From Candidatus Saccharibacteria bacterium UBA1103 (GTDB lineage: Bacteria; Patescibacteriota; Saccharimonadia; Saccharimonadales; Saccharimonadaceae): a DNA stretch of 21,735 nt. The notes below the pieces were generated by a model that saw only the letters and a list, made by a program, of their open reading frames with translations, was not told where the DNA came from and ran no database searches. The DNA is taken from assembly GCA_905373275.1 (NCBI GenBank), contig CAJPSI010000006.1, forward strand, positions 1-21,735. The letters are read 5' to 3'. Positions 8,397 to 15,447 of this stretch are shown here, piece after piece; position 1 is the first letter of the stretch, and the number at the start of each line of letters is the position of its first letter. The position numbers were made by a program, and so were the translations under genes.

Positions 8397-8496
8397 CTTC
8401 ACTCTATTAGTCATTTCCTGAAGACTGTGTGCGCTTGAAGCTCAGCAGCACACGAGCCAGCCAGGCGGCAACAAAGGAAATGATAATAGAGTGAAG
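8397..8496 (+). repeat. D module, copy 2
   Basis: The outer arm CTTCACTCTATTA (8397-8409) pairs perfectly with TAATAGAGTGAAG (8484-8496), then TCATTTCCT with AGGAAATGA after one bulged G. The inner stem is GTGTGC/GCACAC. Copy 1 has different bases in both arms of both stems but keeps the pairing. The invariant core GAGCCAGCCAGGCGG is present. The 3' part reads GCAACA where copies 1, 5 and 6 have GTCTG. Confidence 0.85.
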
Positions 8497-8524
8497 AATG
8501 AGGGCTGACTAGGTTGGTAGAACT

Positions 8525-8694
8525 GAGGAGACCACCTGTACTACTCGTATGCCATAGGACCATGTATAGAGGGAAATTACAGCTTACTCTGAGTCATAAG
8601 CACTAATTATCACGCTTTGCGTTCTGCTGGAGTATGAGGAGACCACCTGTACTACTCGTACCAGCTCAAGCTATGCGTGGAGGGGAATTACAGA
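8525..8694 (+). repeat. Tandem pair of R end modules
   Basis: Two copies of a module of about 60 bp (8525-8585 and 8636-8694). Each starts GAGGAGACCACCTGTACTAC, continues TCGTA, and ends GGGAAATTACAG or GGGGAATTACAG. The same tandem arrangement is at 20683-20741 plus 20763-20820, and a single inverted copy forms the left end of the E element at 7890. The DNA between the two copies is related to that between the later pair (CTCTGAG... CTGGAG) but carries about 33 bp more. The remaining DNA up to rpsL (8695-8750) shows nothing recognisable. Confidence 0.75.
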
Positions 8695-8751
8695 TGATGC
8701 TACTGGTTTTGGCTGTCGTAATATGATATCCTATTCCAGAAGAGTTTCTAG

Positions 8752-8785
8752 CCATTCGCCAGTGCTGTGGACGGAATGGTATAGT
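8752..8785 (+). promoter_or_regulatory. rpsL promoter with palindrome
   Basis: TGGTATAGT (8777-8785) is an extended -10 element. The inverted repeat CCATTC (8752-8757) / GAATGG (8774-8779) fills the place of the spacer and touches the -10, so it could act as an operator or just be an accidental hairpin. No good -35 is visible. The transcript would start near 8792, with SD AGGAG at 8808-8812. Confidence 0.45.
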
Positions 8786-8816
8786 TAGATATGTAACAAT
8801 AGCTAAAAGGAGATCA

Positions 8817-9230
8817 ATGCCTACAATCAATCAGTTGGTTCGTAAGCCGAGAAAAAGTGCGACCAAGAAATCCAAATCGCCGGCCTTGCTGACCATCCAA
8901 AATACCCTTAAGACTAAGACCTATGCCCAGAATGGACCATTGAAGCGAGGCGTCTGTGTCAAAGTTACCACTAAGACACCTAAGAAGCCGAACTCAGCCA
9001 TGCGCAAGGTCGCTCGTGTTCGTCTGACTAACGGACAGGAAGTCTGGGCGTATATCGGCGGAGAAAAGCATAATCTACAGGAACATGCCGTTGTATTAGT
9101 GCGCGGTGGGCGTGTCCCTGACTTACCCGGTGTTCGCTATCATATCGTTCGCGGGGCGCTTGACCTACAAGGCGTCGAAGGTCGCAAGCGGGGTCGTAGC
9201 AAGTATGGTGCTAAGAAAGGAGACAAGTAA
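8817..9230 (+). CDS. rpsL: 30S ribosomal protein S12
   Basis: S12 sits at the decoding centre of the small subunit and controls accuracy. The 137-residue product starts MPTINQLVRKPR and contains TTKTPKKPNSAMRKVARVRL, GGEKHNLQEHAVVLVRGGRV, then DLPGVRYHIVRGALD and the basic GRSKYGAKK end. It carries the longer segment after PALL that is also found in Bacillus-type S12. The loop normally reading RVKDLPG reads RVPDLPG: Pro at residue 101 replaces the Lys (E. coli K87) linked to streptomycin response. The start is supported by AGGAG 4 nt upstream. First gene of rpsL-rpsG-fusA; its stop overlaps the rpsG start (TAATG). Confidence 0.98.
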   Translation: MPTINQLVRKPRKSATKKSKSPALLTIQNTLKTKTYAQNGPLKRGVCVKVTTKTPKKPNSAMRKVARVRLTNGQEVWAYIGGEKHNLQEHAVVLVRGGRVPDLPGVRYHIVRGALDLQGVEGRKRGRSKYGAKKGDK

Positions 9231-9709
9231 TGCCACGTAAAACTACCAAGTCTTTACAGCGCCTGATCAAGCCGGACCGCAAGTATAACAGCGTCCAGGT
9301 ACAGCGTCTGATTAATAAGTCGATGCTCAACGGCAAGAAGCACGCTGCGGAGCGGATGGTCTATGCGGCGTTGGAGCTGGCTACCAAGAAAGTCAAGTCG
9401 GAGAATCCGCTGGAAGTACTGGAGACGGCACTAAGTAATATCTCGCCTAATTACGAAGTCAAGAGCAGACGGGTCGGTGGGGCGAACTATCAGATTCCCT
9501 TCCCGATCCAGGGGCATAGGCAAGAGCACTTTGCCTTCATGTGGCTAGTTCAGGCTGCTCGGGCTCGCAAGGGTGCGCCTTATCAGGAGCGACTGGCCGG
9601 CGAGATTGTCGATGCGATTAATCAGACAGGCGTCGCTTATAAGAAGAAGGAAGACACTCACCGCATGGCTGAGGCTAACCGAGCGTTCGCTCACTTTGCG
9701 AGGAGTTAA
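9230..9709 (+). CDS. rpsG: 30S ribosomal protein S7
   Basis: S7 nucleates assembly of the 30S head and contacts E-site tRNA. The 159-residue product has the usual length and the features MPRK at the start, NGKKHAAERMVYAALE, SPNYEVKSRRVGGANYQIPFPI and a C-terminal helix with EDTHRMAEANRAFAHF. Translation is probably coupled to rpsL through the overlapping TAATG. In many bacteria S7 represses its own operon by binding the rpsL-rpsG junction; here the junction is an overlap with no spacer, so that site would have to lie inside rpsL. Confidence 0.98.
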   Translation: MPRKTTKSLQRLIKPDRKYNSVQVQRLINKSMLNGKKHAAERMVYAALELATKKVKSENPLEVLETALSNISPNYEVKSRRVGGANYQIPFPIQGHRQEHFAFMWLVQAARARKGAPYQERLAGEIVDAINQTGVAYKKKEDTHRMAEANRAFAHFARS

Positions 9710-9719
9710 GGGAGGATAT

Positions 9720-11807
9720 ATGGCAGATCATAATAAGATCCCCCTGAGCAAGTTTCGTAATATCGGGATCATCGCACACATTGATGCCGGCAAGACGACT
9801 ACCACGGAGGGTATTCTTTACCGGACAGGACTGGCGCATAAGATTGGTGAGGTGCATGAAGGCGAAGCAACCACCGACTGGATGGAGCAAGAGCGAGAGC
9901 GTGGTATCACTATTACCAGCGCAGCGGTAACTTGCTATTGGCAGGATCATCACATCAACATCATTGATACCCCGGGGCATATTGATTTCACCGCTGAGGT
10001 GGAGCGCTCGCTGCGGGTGCTGGACGGAGCAGTCTGTGTACTGGACGGCAAGATGGGGGTTGAGGCGCAGACCGAGACGGTTTGGCGTCAGGCCAACAAG
10101 TACGATATCCCTCGGGTAGTCTTCATTAATAAGATTAACCAGACTGGTGGCGACTTCTTTAAGTCGCTTGACTCGATTCATCATCGGCTGAGCAAGAATG
10201 CTTTGCCAATTCACCTGCCGATCGGTTTCGAGAAGACAGTCAATGGCATCGTTGACCTGATCGATATGAAGTCTTACACCTACAAGGACTATGCCGATCA
10301 CCAGCTAATCCAGGGTGAAATCCCGGCTGACATGCTGGACAAGGCTAAGGAGTGGCGGACTAAGCTGGTCGAGAAGGCGGTTGAGGCTGACGACGAACTA
10401 TTTGAGCGATACCTGTCGGAGGGTGAGGATTCCATTACTCAGGCAGAGCTGGTCAAGTGTCTGCGTCAATTAGTGCTAAATGGTGACTTTTACTTGGTCA
10501 CCGGTGGTGATGGTCGAGGTGTTATCGTCGAGAAGGTGCTTGATCTGGTGGTTGATTATTTGCCGTCACCGGTCGACGTCAAAGAGATTGACGGCGTCGA
10601 TCCGAAGACCGACGAGCAGATCTATCGTAAGCCAAGCGTAGATGAACCGCTATCGGCTCTGGCATTCAAGATCGCCACTGATCCTTTCGTCGGTAAGCTA
10701 ATCTTCGTCCGAGTTTATTCGGGCAAGCTGAGCTCCGGCTCGTATGTCTTTAACTCAACCACCGGCGAGAAAGAGCGGGTCGGGCGCATCGTCCGGATGT
10801 TTGCCGAGAAGCGTGACGAGATCAAGGAAGTCGAAGCGGGCGATATTGCGGCAGTGATCGGACTCAAGCATACCACTACCGGCAGTACACTATGCGACCA
10901 AGCTCACCCCATCCAGCTTGAGGGGATTAGCTTCGTTGAACCGCCGGTGTCGATCGCTGTCGAGCCGAAGACCAAGGCTGACCAGGAGAAGATGGCGGTT
11001 GGCTTGCAGCGTCTGGCCGAGGAAGACCCGACCTTCCGGGTACATACCGACGAGGAGACCGGTCAGACCATCATCTCGGGCATGGGCGAGCTTCACCTGG
11101 AGATCATCGTTGATCGTCTGCACCGGGAGTTTAGTGTCGAGGCTAATACCGGTGAGCCGCAGGTTGCCTTCCGTGAGACCATACGGGGTACTGCCGAAGT
11201 GCAGGGCAAGTACATCAAGCAGTCCGGTGGTCGTGGGCAGTACGGTGATGTCTGGGTTAAGTACGAGCCGAACGAGGTCGGTAAGGGCTTCGAGTTTGAA
11301 GATAAGATCAAGGGCGGTGTAGTGCCACAGGAATATCGTCCGGCAGTCCGAGCAGGTATTGAAGAGACGCTGAATGGCGGAGTTATCGCCGGCTATCCGG
11401 TGGTTGATGTCAAGGCGACTCTGTATGATGGCTCGTACCACGAAGTTGACTCATCTGAGATGGCGTTTAAGATGGCCGGCTCAATCGCTACTAGAGACGG
11501 CATCAAACAAGCTAAACCGGTTCTGCTCGAGCCGATTATGCGTCTGACTATCGTCACCCCGGAAGAGTTCATGGGCGATGTCATCGGCGATTTGAATGCT
11601 CGTAGAGGCAGAGTTGAGTCGATGGACGACCTAATGGGTGGAGCGAAACAAATCAAAGGCTTCGCCCCATTGGCTAATCTCTTTGGTTACACTACCGACC
11701 TGCGTTCGATGTCGCAGGGAAGGGCTGCTTCATCGATGGAGCTGGCTCAGTATGAGGAAGTTCCGCCCAATGTGGCGCAGGAGATCATCGCCAAACGTAA
11801 CGGCTAG
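9720..11807 (+). CDS. fusA: Elongation factor G (G4 motif NKIN)
   Basis: EF-G is the GTPase that drives translocation of tRNA and mRNA on the ribosome. I place the start at the ATG at 9720, 4 nt after GGGAGG, which gives MADHNKIPLSKFRNIGIIAH and 695 residues; the frame is open further upstream inside rpsG, but that is not needed. The G domain shows AHIDAGKTT (G1), RGITITSAA (G2) and DTPGHIDF (G3). G4 reads NKIN (137-140) where the family consensus is NKxD. Later domains include EDPTFRVHTDEETGQTIISGMGELHLEI, and domain IV with GGRGQYGDV and GGVIAGYPVVDVK. Gap to rpsG is 10 bp. tuf, often next, is 6 kb away. Confidence 0.98.
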   Translation: MADHNKIPLSKFRNIGIIAHIDAGKTTTTEGILYRTGLAHKIGEVHEGEATTDWMEQERERGITITSAAVTCYWQDHHINIIDTPGHIDFTAEVERSLRVLDGAVCVLDGKMGVEAQTETVWRQANKYDIPRVVFINKINQTGGDFFKSLDSIHHRLSKNALPIHLPIGFEKTVNGIVDLIDMKSYTYKDYADHQLIQGEIPADMLDKAKEWRTKLVEKAVEADDELFERYLSEGEDSITQAELVKCLRQLVLNGDFYLVTGGDGRGVIVEKVLDLVVDYLPSPVDVKEIDGVDPKTDEQIYRKPSVDEPLSALAFKIATDPFVGKLIFVRVYSGKLSSGSYVFNSTTGEKERVGRIVRMFAEKRDEIKEVEAGDIAAVIGLKHTTTGSTLCDQAHPIQLEGISFVEPPVSIAVEPKTKADQEKMAVGLQRLAEEDPTFRVHTDEETGQTIISGMGELHLEIIVDRLHREFSVEANTGEPQVAFRETIRGTAEVQGKYIKQSGGRGQYGDVWVKYEPNEVGKGFEFEDKIKGGVVPQEYRPAVRAGIEETLNGGVIAGYPVVDVKATLYDGSYHEVDSSEMAFKMAGSIATRDGIKQAKPVLLEPIMRLTIVTPEEFMGDVIGDLNARRGRVESMDDLMGGAKQIKGFAPLANLFGYTTDLRSMSQGRAASSMELAQYEEVPPNVAQEIIAKRNG

Positions 11808-11828
11808 GCCGGTCGGTAACTAGCCGGT

Positions 11829-11861
11829 AAATACCCTGAGCATAATGCGCAGGGTATTTTA
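11829..11861 (+). terminator. fusA terminator, possibly bidirectional
   Basis: ATACCCTG and CAGGGTAT form an 8-bp stem around a loop that contains GCAT/ATGC, followed by TTTATTT. It lies 22 bp after the fusA stop and touches the stop codon of the convergent mgtA gene. On the minus strand the T-run is poor. Confidence 0.75.
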
Positions 11862-14330
11862 TTTGATAAGTTCATTGTGCCTGACCATCAGTAAGCTGAC
11901 TACTCTGACCACGACTAGGTAGCTCAGGGTAATCAGTGAGATGACGAGCATCGGGGCGAGGGTCGGCCGAACGAAGCCGAAATATCTGCCCAGCGGACTA
12001 AAGATGATGGCTAAGGCAAGCAAGATTACCCCTGCGATACTTGCTAGAAGCGGCTTAGAGGGGGGAGACTTAGTGAAAGCCCTCGGACTACGGATGATCA
12101 GGACGACCAGTGTCTGAGTGACTAACGACTCGATAAACCAGTATGTCTGAAACCCGGCCGCAGTCGAGTTAAAAACCAGCTTAAGTATGGCAAAGGTGAC
12201 GAAATCAAATAGGGACGAGATTAGTCCGAAGACAAGCATAAACTCCTTTAGTGACTTGATGTTCATCTGACGAGGCTTCTCCAGCTGGACGGGGTCGACG
12301 TTATCGCTGGGGAGAGCGAATTGAGAAGAATCATAGAGGAGATTGTTTAATAGTATCTGTGGGGCAGTCATCGGCAGGAAGGGCAGGAAGAGCGATGCGC
12401 CCGCCATCGAGATCATGTTACCGAAGTTCGAGCTGAGGCTCATCTTAAGATATTTGGCGGTGTTAACGAAAGTCCGTCGCCCCTCGACCACGCCGTCATT
12501 GAGATAACGCAGACTCTTACCTAGCAGGATGATATCAGCTGCGTCACGAGCCACTTCGACGGCGTTATTGACCGAGATGCCGATATCCGCCGCTTTGAGG
12601 CTGGGGGCGTCGTTGATTCCATCACCCATGTAGCCGACTACGTGACCTTGCCGGCGTAGAGCTTTGATGATGCGAAGCTTCTCACTTGGATTGACTCGAG
12701 CAAAGATGGAAGTCCGGTCGGCTACTTTGGCTAGCTGGAGGTCATTGAGCCGCTTGATCTGATCGCCGGTCAGCACCTTGGTCACCTCTAAGCCGAGGTC
12801 GTGAGCGACTCTTTGGCAGACCAGCGGGTCGTCACCCGAGATGATCTTGACTCTAATATTATTCTGATTTAGATCACGCAATGACTTGGCGGCACTTTTC
12901 TTGGCCGGGTCGGTGAAGCAGACGAAGCCCTCGAAAGTCAGGTCAGACTCGTCCTTGGTCTGATATTCACCCTTGGTCTCGAGAGACTTGGTGGCGATCA
13001 GTAAGGTCCTGAGACCTTGTCGGCTGAGCTCTTGATAATCTGCCTTAAGACGGTCGAGCAGTAGGGGCGACAGATGGCGGGCGGTGCCGTTCTTATCTCT
13101 GTAGCGACTAATGATCGGGAAAAGACTGTCGGGTGCTCCTTTGGTGATCATAGTCAACTGATCTGCCCGGCTGACGATCACACTCTCTCGCTTGCGCTCA
13201 AAGTCGAAGGGCAGCTCCCGGACTAGCCGGACGCCGGTTAATTTAGCTTGGTGGTGACTGATGATCGCCGTATCCAGCGGGCTCTTGTACGACGACGACA
13301 GCCGGCAGACCGTATGAGCCAGCTCAATAATCTTGCGACACTCAGTCCGGTTGAAGTCCTGAGTCTTGGCCACGCTGATACGGTTCTCGGTTAGTGTGCC
13401 GGTCTTGTCGGTGCAGAGAATATCCATGGCGCCGAAGTTCTGCATGGCAGCCAGCTTCTTGACGATCACGCCTTTCTTCGACATGCGGAGCGAACCTTTA
13501 GTCAGATTGATGGTCATAATTAACGGCAGGAGCTCCGGGGTTAGTCCAACCGCCAGAGCAATGGCGAAGAGGAGTGATTGGGCGGGGCTGCGCTGAAACA
13601 AGATATTTATCACCAAGATGAAGATAACCAGCCCCAGGGTTAAGTGGGTTATCAAGCCGGAGAAGCGGGTCAGCTCGAGCTCGAACTCGCTGGTATTACC
13701 ATGGTTGAGCGACGTAGCGATGTGAGCAAACTCGGTCTTAGTACCGGTGGCGGTCAAACAAAGCTCGCCCGACCCGCTAGCGACACTACTGCCCATGTAT
13801 ATTTGGTCGCCGGGTTGCTTGGCTACAGGGTATGATTCGCCGGTCAAGGAGCTCTCATCAACCAGCAGACTATTACTGCTAATTACCTTACCGTCGGCCG
13901 GGATGATGCTACCTGCCTGAACTGTCACTACGTCGCCCGGCACCAAGCAGGCGACGTCAAGCTGGCGAGGCTTGCCGTCACGTAGCACTGTGGCTTTGGT
14001 GTGGACGGATCGCTCCAGGTCGGAGACTGCCTTCTCGGAGCGGTAAGTGTTAGCGAAGTCGAGGCTGGTCGAGATTAGGATGATTACGGTGATGATGGTG
14101 CCGCTGGCTATCTCACCCATGAAGAAAGAGATGCCGGCGGCCAGGAGCAGGATGAGGACCAGTGGATTCTTAAATCTGGCGAGGTAAGCCTGGATGCCGG
14201 ATATGTGCTTGGTCTTGGCGATGACGTTTTGACCGCATTGCTCCAGCCGACGACGTGCCTCTCGACTGCTTAGTCCACCGGGGTTGCAATCCCGGGTGTC
14301 CGATTGGTGATCTTGCCGCTTCTCGCTCAT
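11859..14330 (-). CDS. mgtA: P-type Mg2+ transporter (MgtA/MgtB-like, type IIIB)
   Basis: A membrane ATPase that imports Mg2+. Family marks in order: an N-terminal cytosolic segment with two hydrophobic helices (LVLILLLAAGISFF), LTGES in the actuator domain, VGLTPELLPLIM (the MgtA version of the PEGL helix), QNFGAMDILCTDKTGTLT with the phosphorylated Asp at residue 308, KGAPDSL in the nucleotide domain, GDGINDAPSLKAADIGISV, and the MgtA-type segment PQILLNNLLYDSSQ followed by several C-terminal membrane helices. I choose the ATG at 14330 (MSEKRQDHQ, 823 residues). A longer reading to 14459 would run through a repeat and its promoter. It is convergent with fusA and divergent from the gene at 14573. 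The leader is extremely short, so start selection may not depend on an SD. Confidence 0.95.
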   Translation of the reverse strand: MSEKRQDHQSDTRDCNPGGLSSREARRRLEQCGQNVIAKTKHISGIQAYLARFKNPLVLILLLAAGISFFMGEIASGTIITVIILISTSLDFANTYRSEKAVSDLERSVHTKATVLRDGKPRQLDVACLVPGDVVTVQAGSIIPADGKVISSNSLLVDESSLTGESYPVAKQPGDQIYMGSSVASGSGELCLTATGTKTEFAHIATSLNHGNTSEFELELTRFSGLITHLTLGLVIFILVINILFQRSPAQSLLFAIALAVGLTPELLPLIMTINLTKGSLRMSKKGVIVKKLAAMQNFGAMDILCTDKTGTLTENRISVAKTQDFNRTECRKIIELAHTVCRLSSSYKSPLDTAIISHHQAKLTGVRLVRELPFDFERKRESVIVSRADQLTMITKGAPDSLFPIISRYRDKNGTARHLSPLLLDRLKADYQELSRQGLRTLLIATKSLETKGEYQTKDESDLTFEGFVCFTDPAKKSAAKSLRDLNQNNIRVKIISGDDPLVCQRVAHDLGLEVTKVLTGDQIKRLNDLQLAKVADRTSIFARVNPSEKLRIIKALRRQGHVVGYMGDGINDAPSLKAADIGISVNNAVEVARDAADIILLGKSLRYLNDGVVEGRRTFVNTAKYLKMSLSSNFGNMISMAGASLFLPFLPMTAPQILLNNLLYDSSQFALPSDNVDPVQLEKPRQMNIKSLKEFMLVFGLISSLFDFVTFAILKLVFNSTAAGFQTYWFIESLVTQTLVVLIIRSPRAFTKSPPSKPLLASIAGVILLALAIIFSPLGRYFGFVRPTLAPMLVISLITLSYLVVVRVVSLLMVRHNELIK

Positions 14331-14340
14331 GCTTAGGTAA

Positions 14341-14371
14341 ATTATAACACCGAGACAAGGAATTAAGTCAG
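14341..14371 (-). promoter_or_regulatory. mgtA promoter giving a near-leaderless mRNA
   Basis: On the minus strand TGTTATAAT is a perfect extended -10 (TATAAT at 14341-14346). A weak -35, TGACTT, is 18 bp further upstream. Only 10 bp separate the -10 from the ATG, so the mRNA would begin within a few bases of the start codon. No SD is visible. Confidence 0.6.
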
Positions 14372-14386
14372 GCGTAGTTACCACCC

Positions 14387-14450
14387 GTAGCTCAGCAACA
14401 CACGAGCCAGCCAGGCGGGTCTGAGAGAAATGACGATGCGGATAAAGGAT
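14387..14450 (+). repeat. D module, copy 3 (3' half only)
   Basis: GTAGCTCAGCAACACACGAG, then CCAGCCAGGCGGGTCTGA, AGAAATGACGATGCGGATAA and AGGAT match the 3' half of module D. The 5' arm and half of the inner stem are missing, so the long hairpin cannot form. It lies between the divergent mgtA and the gene at 14573, and is the only trace of the repeat families in the 11.8-17.9 kb accessory block. Confidence 0.8.
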
Positions 14451-14480
14451 ATGATGCACCCGGTCACATTACGCTCAAGC

Positions 14481-14569
14481 TGGACAAATGCTGAGAGGAT
14501 AAACTATAGTAAATACCATCAAGTTGCACTTGGTAACAGACCGAGTGGCTTGCGTTCATTAAGGAGAGG
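14481..14569 (+). promoter_or_regulatory. Promoter and structured leader of the gene at 14573 (copy 1 of a shared cassette)
   Basis: -35 TGGACA (14481-14486), 18-bp spacer, -10 TATAGT (14505-14510). The RNA should start near 14517 and at once forms a hairpin: CAAGT/GCTTG outside, a TG bulge, then CACTTGG/CCGAGTG around the loop TAACAGA (14534-14540). SD AAGGAG (14561-14566) follows, 6 nt before ATG. The same series is found at 19809-19892. Two pairs differ between copies (C-G or T-A there, T-G here), keeping RNA pairing on the plus strand. Confidence 0.7.
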
Positions 14570-14572
14570 CTA

Positions 14573-15316
14573 ATGAGGATTTCGTCTAGGAACATCGTTA
14601 TTCCGGAGGTGCTAATAAAGTTGGCATTGCATGAGAAGGACAACACCGAAGGTCGTTACGGTGACTATTCCGCCAAGATTGTTATCGAATTCAGCGGAGT
14701 TGAGAGAGTTCAAGAACCCGTGACAGTATGGCGGTCGGAAAAGGCTGCGCAGAAACACGGAGTTGTTGACCCTGCGCTTCCGGATACGCTTGGTGAGGTG
14801 CTGGGGAATGAGGTTTATGTTGAGATCTTGAAAGAGTTGCTCAAGACTCATTATCTTGAGTATCTCAAAATGGAGGGGAGTGAGCTTGAGTTCAATTGCA
14901 CTATGATGTCGCAATATGAGCAGAGTCTTCTACTCAAGCATCTCGTTATAAATCTGACCAGAATTTCGCCTTTGGTGGCAAGACTATTCGGATGGAACAG
15001 GTTGCCGGCGTGTATCGGAAGGGGGATATGGCAAGGTCTTGATTGCGACCTCGTTGACGGTGGCAAAGGATGCACCGGTTGGGTGTATCCGCCCCATCAA
15101 AACTGGTATGCAAGCGAAGGACTTGAGTTTAAGGAGGAACCAGGTTTACATCTCGTATCGTATTCGATAATGTATGTTGGATCTGCGTTTTCCCATGAGG
15201 ACGGTCACACCATCCCCGTTCTAAGGTGTTCCGCCATCTACCGAGAGGAGGTGAACAGAGTACTGGGGATTGATGACGACGAGGACATGTATGTCGATTT
15301 TAGAGATCGGGCGTAG
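14573..15316 (+). CDS. Protein of unknown function with conserved leader
   Basis: I do not recognise this 247-residue protein. It begins MRISSRNIVIPEVLIKLALH, has no signal peptide or membrane segment, and looks like a soluble mixed alpha/beta protein. A helical middle part (LGNEVYVEILKELLKTHYLEYLKM) is followed by a segment rich in G, W, C and aromatic residues (GRGIWQGLDCDL, GWVYPPHQNWYASEG), and an acidic end. It uses AGG and AGA for Arg more often than the neighbouring core genes, which hints at acquisition by transfer. It is a self-contained unit with promoter, structured leader, SD and a strong terminator. The same promoter-leader arrangement precedes the ORF at 19899, to which it has no visible protein similarity. 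Confidence 0.85.
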   Translation: MRISSRNIVIPEVLIKLALHEKDNTEGRYGDYSAKIVIEFSGVERVQEPVTVWRSEKAAQKHGVVDPALPDTLGEVLGNEVYVEILKELLKTHYLEYLKMEGSELEFNCTMMSQYEQSLLLKHLVINLTRISPLVARLFGWNRLPACIGRGIWQGLDCDLVDGGKGCTGWVYPPHQNWYASEGLEFKEEPGLHLVSYSIMYVGSAFSHEDGHTIPVLRCSAIYREEVNRVLGIDDDEDMYVDFRDRA

Positions 15317-15336
15317 CCTCATCAGATATCCTCTCT

Positions 15337-15368
15337 GAGCCCTTGCTTCCGAGCAAGGGCTCTTTTTT
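15337..15368 (+). terminator. Terminator of the gene at 14573
   Basis: GAGCCCTTGC (15337-15346) pairs perfectly with GCAAGGGCTC (15353-15362), loop TTCCGA, followed by six T. The loop and its closing GC pair are the same as in the terminator at 20464, which ends the other transcript with the shared leader. Confidence 0.95.
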
Positions 15369-15383
15369 AGATATTGTGTCAAG

Positions 15384-15416
15384 TTGCGTATAATCAAAAT
15401 CGCAAAGGTGTATAAT
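15384..15416 (+). promoter_or_regulatory. Probable promoter region for the 15448-17739 operon
   Basis: Two perfect TATAAT hexamers lie at 15389-15394 and 15411-15416. No -35 with good spacing is seen for either. TTGCG (15384-15388) and CGCAA (15401-15405) form a small inverted repeat between them. The downstream hexamer would give a leader of about 25 nt before the start. Confidence 0.45.
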
Positions 15417-15447
15417 AGGCAGAGCTAATCAACTTAGGAGGGTGTGT

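Noticed and set aside
7890..8700. CRISPR array
   Set aside because: The repeats are long, few, in both orientations and not evenly spaced by unique spacers; no cas genes are present.
14331..14459. Longer mgtA N-terminus starting at 14459
   Set aside because: The extra 43 codons run through a D repeat remnant and the promoter; the protein at 14330 starts in the normal way for the family.
15442..15447. GTG start of the desulfurase-like gene
   Set aside because: It overlaps the SD AGGAGG; the TTG at 15448 has proper spacing.
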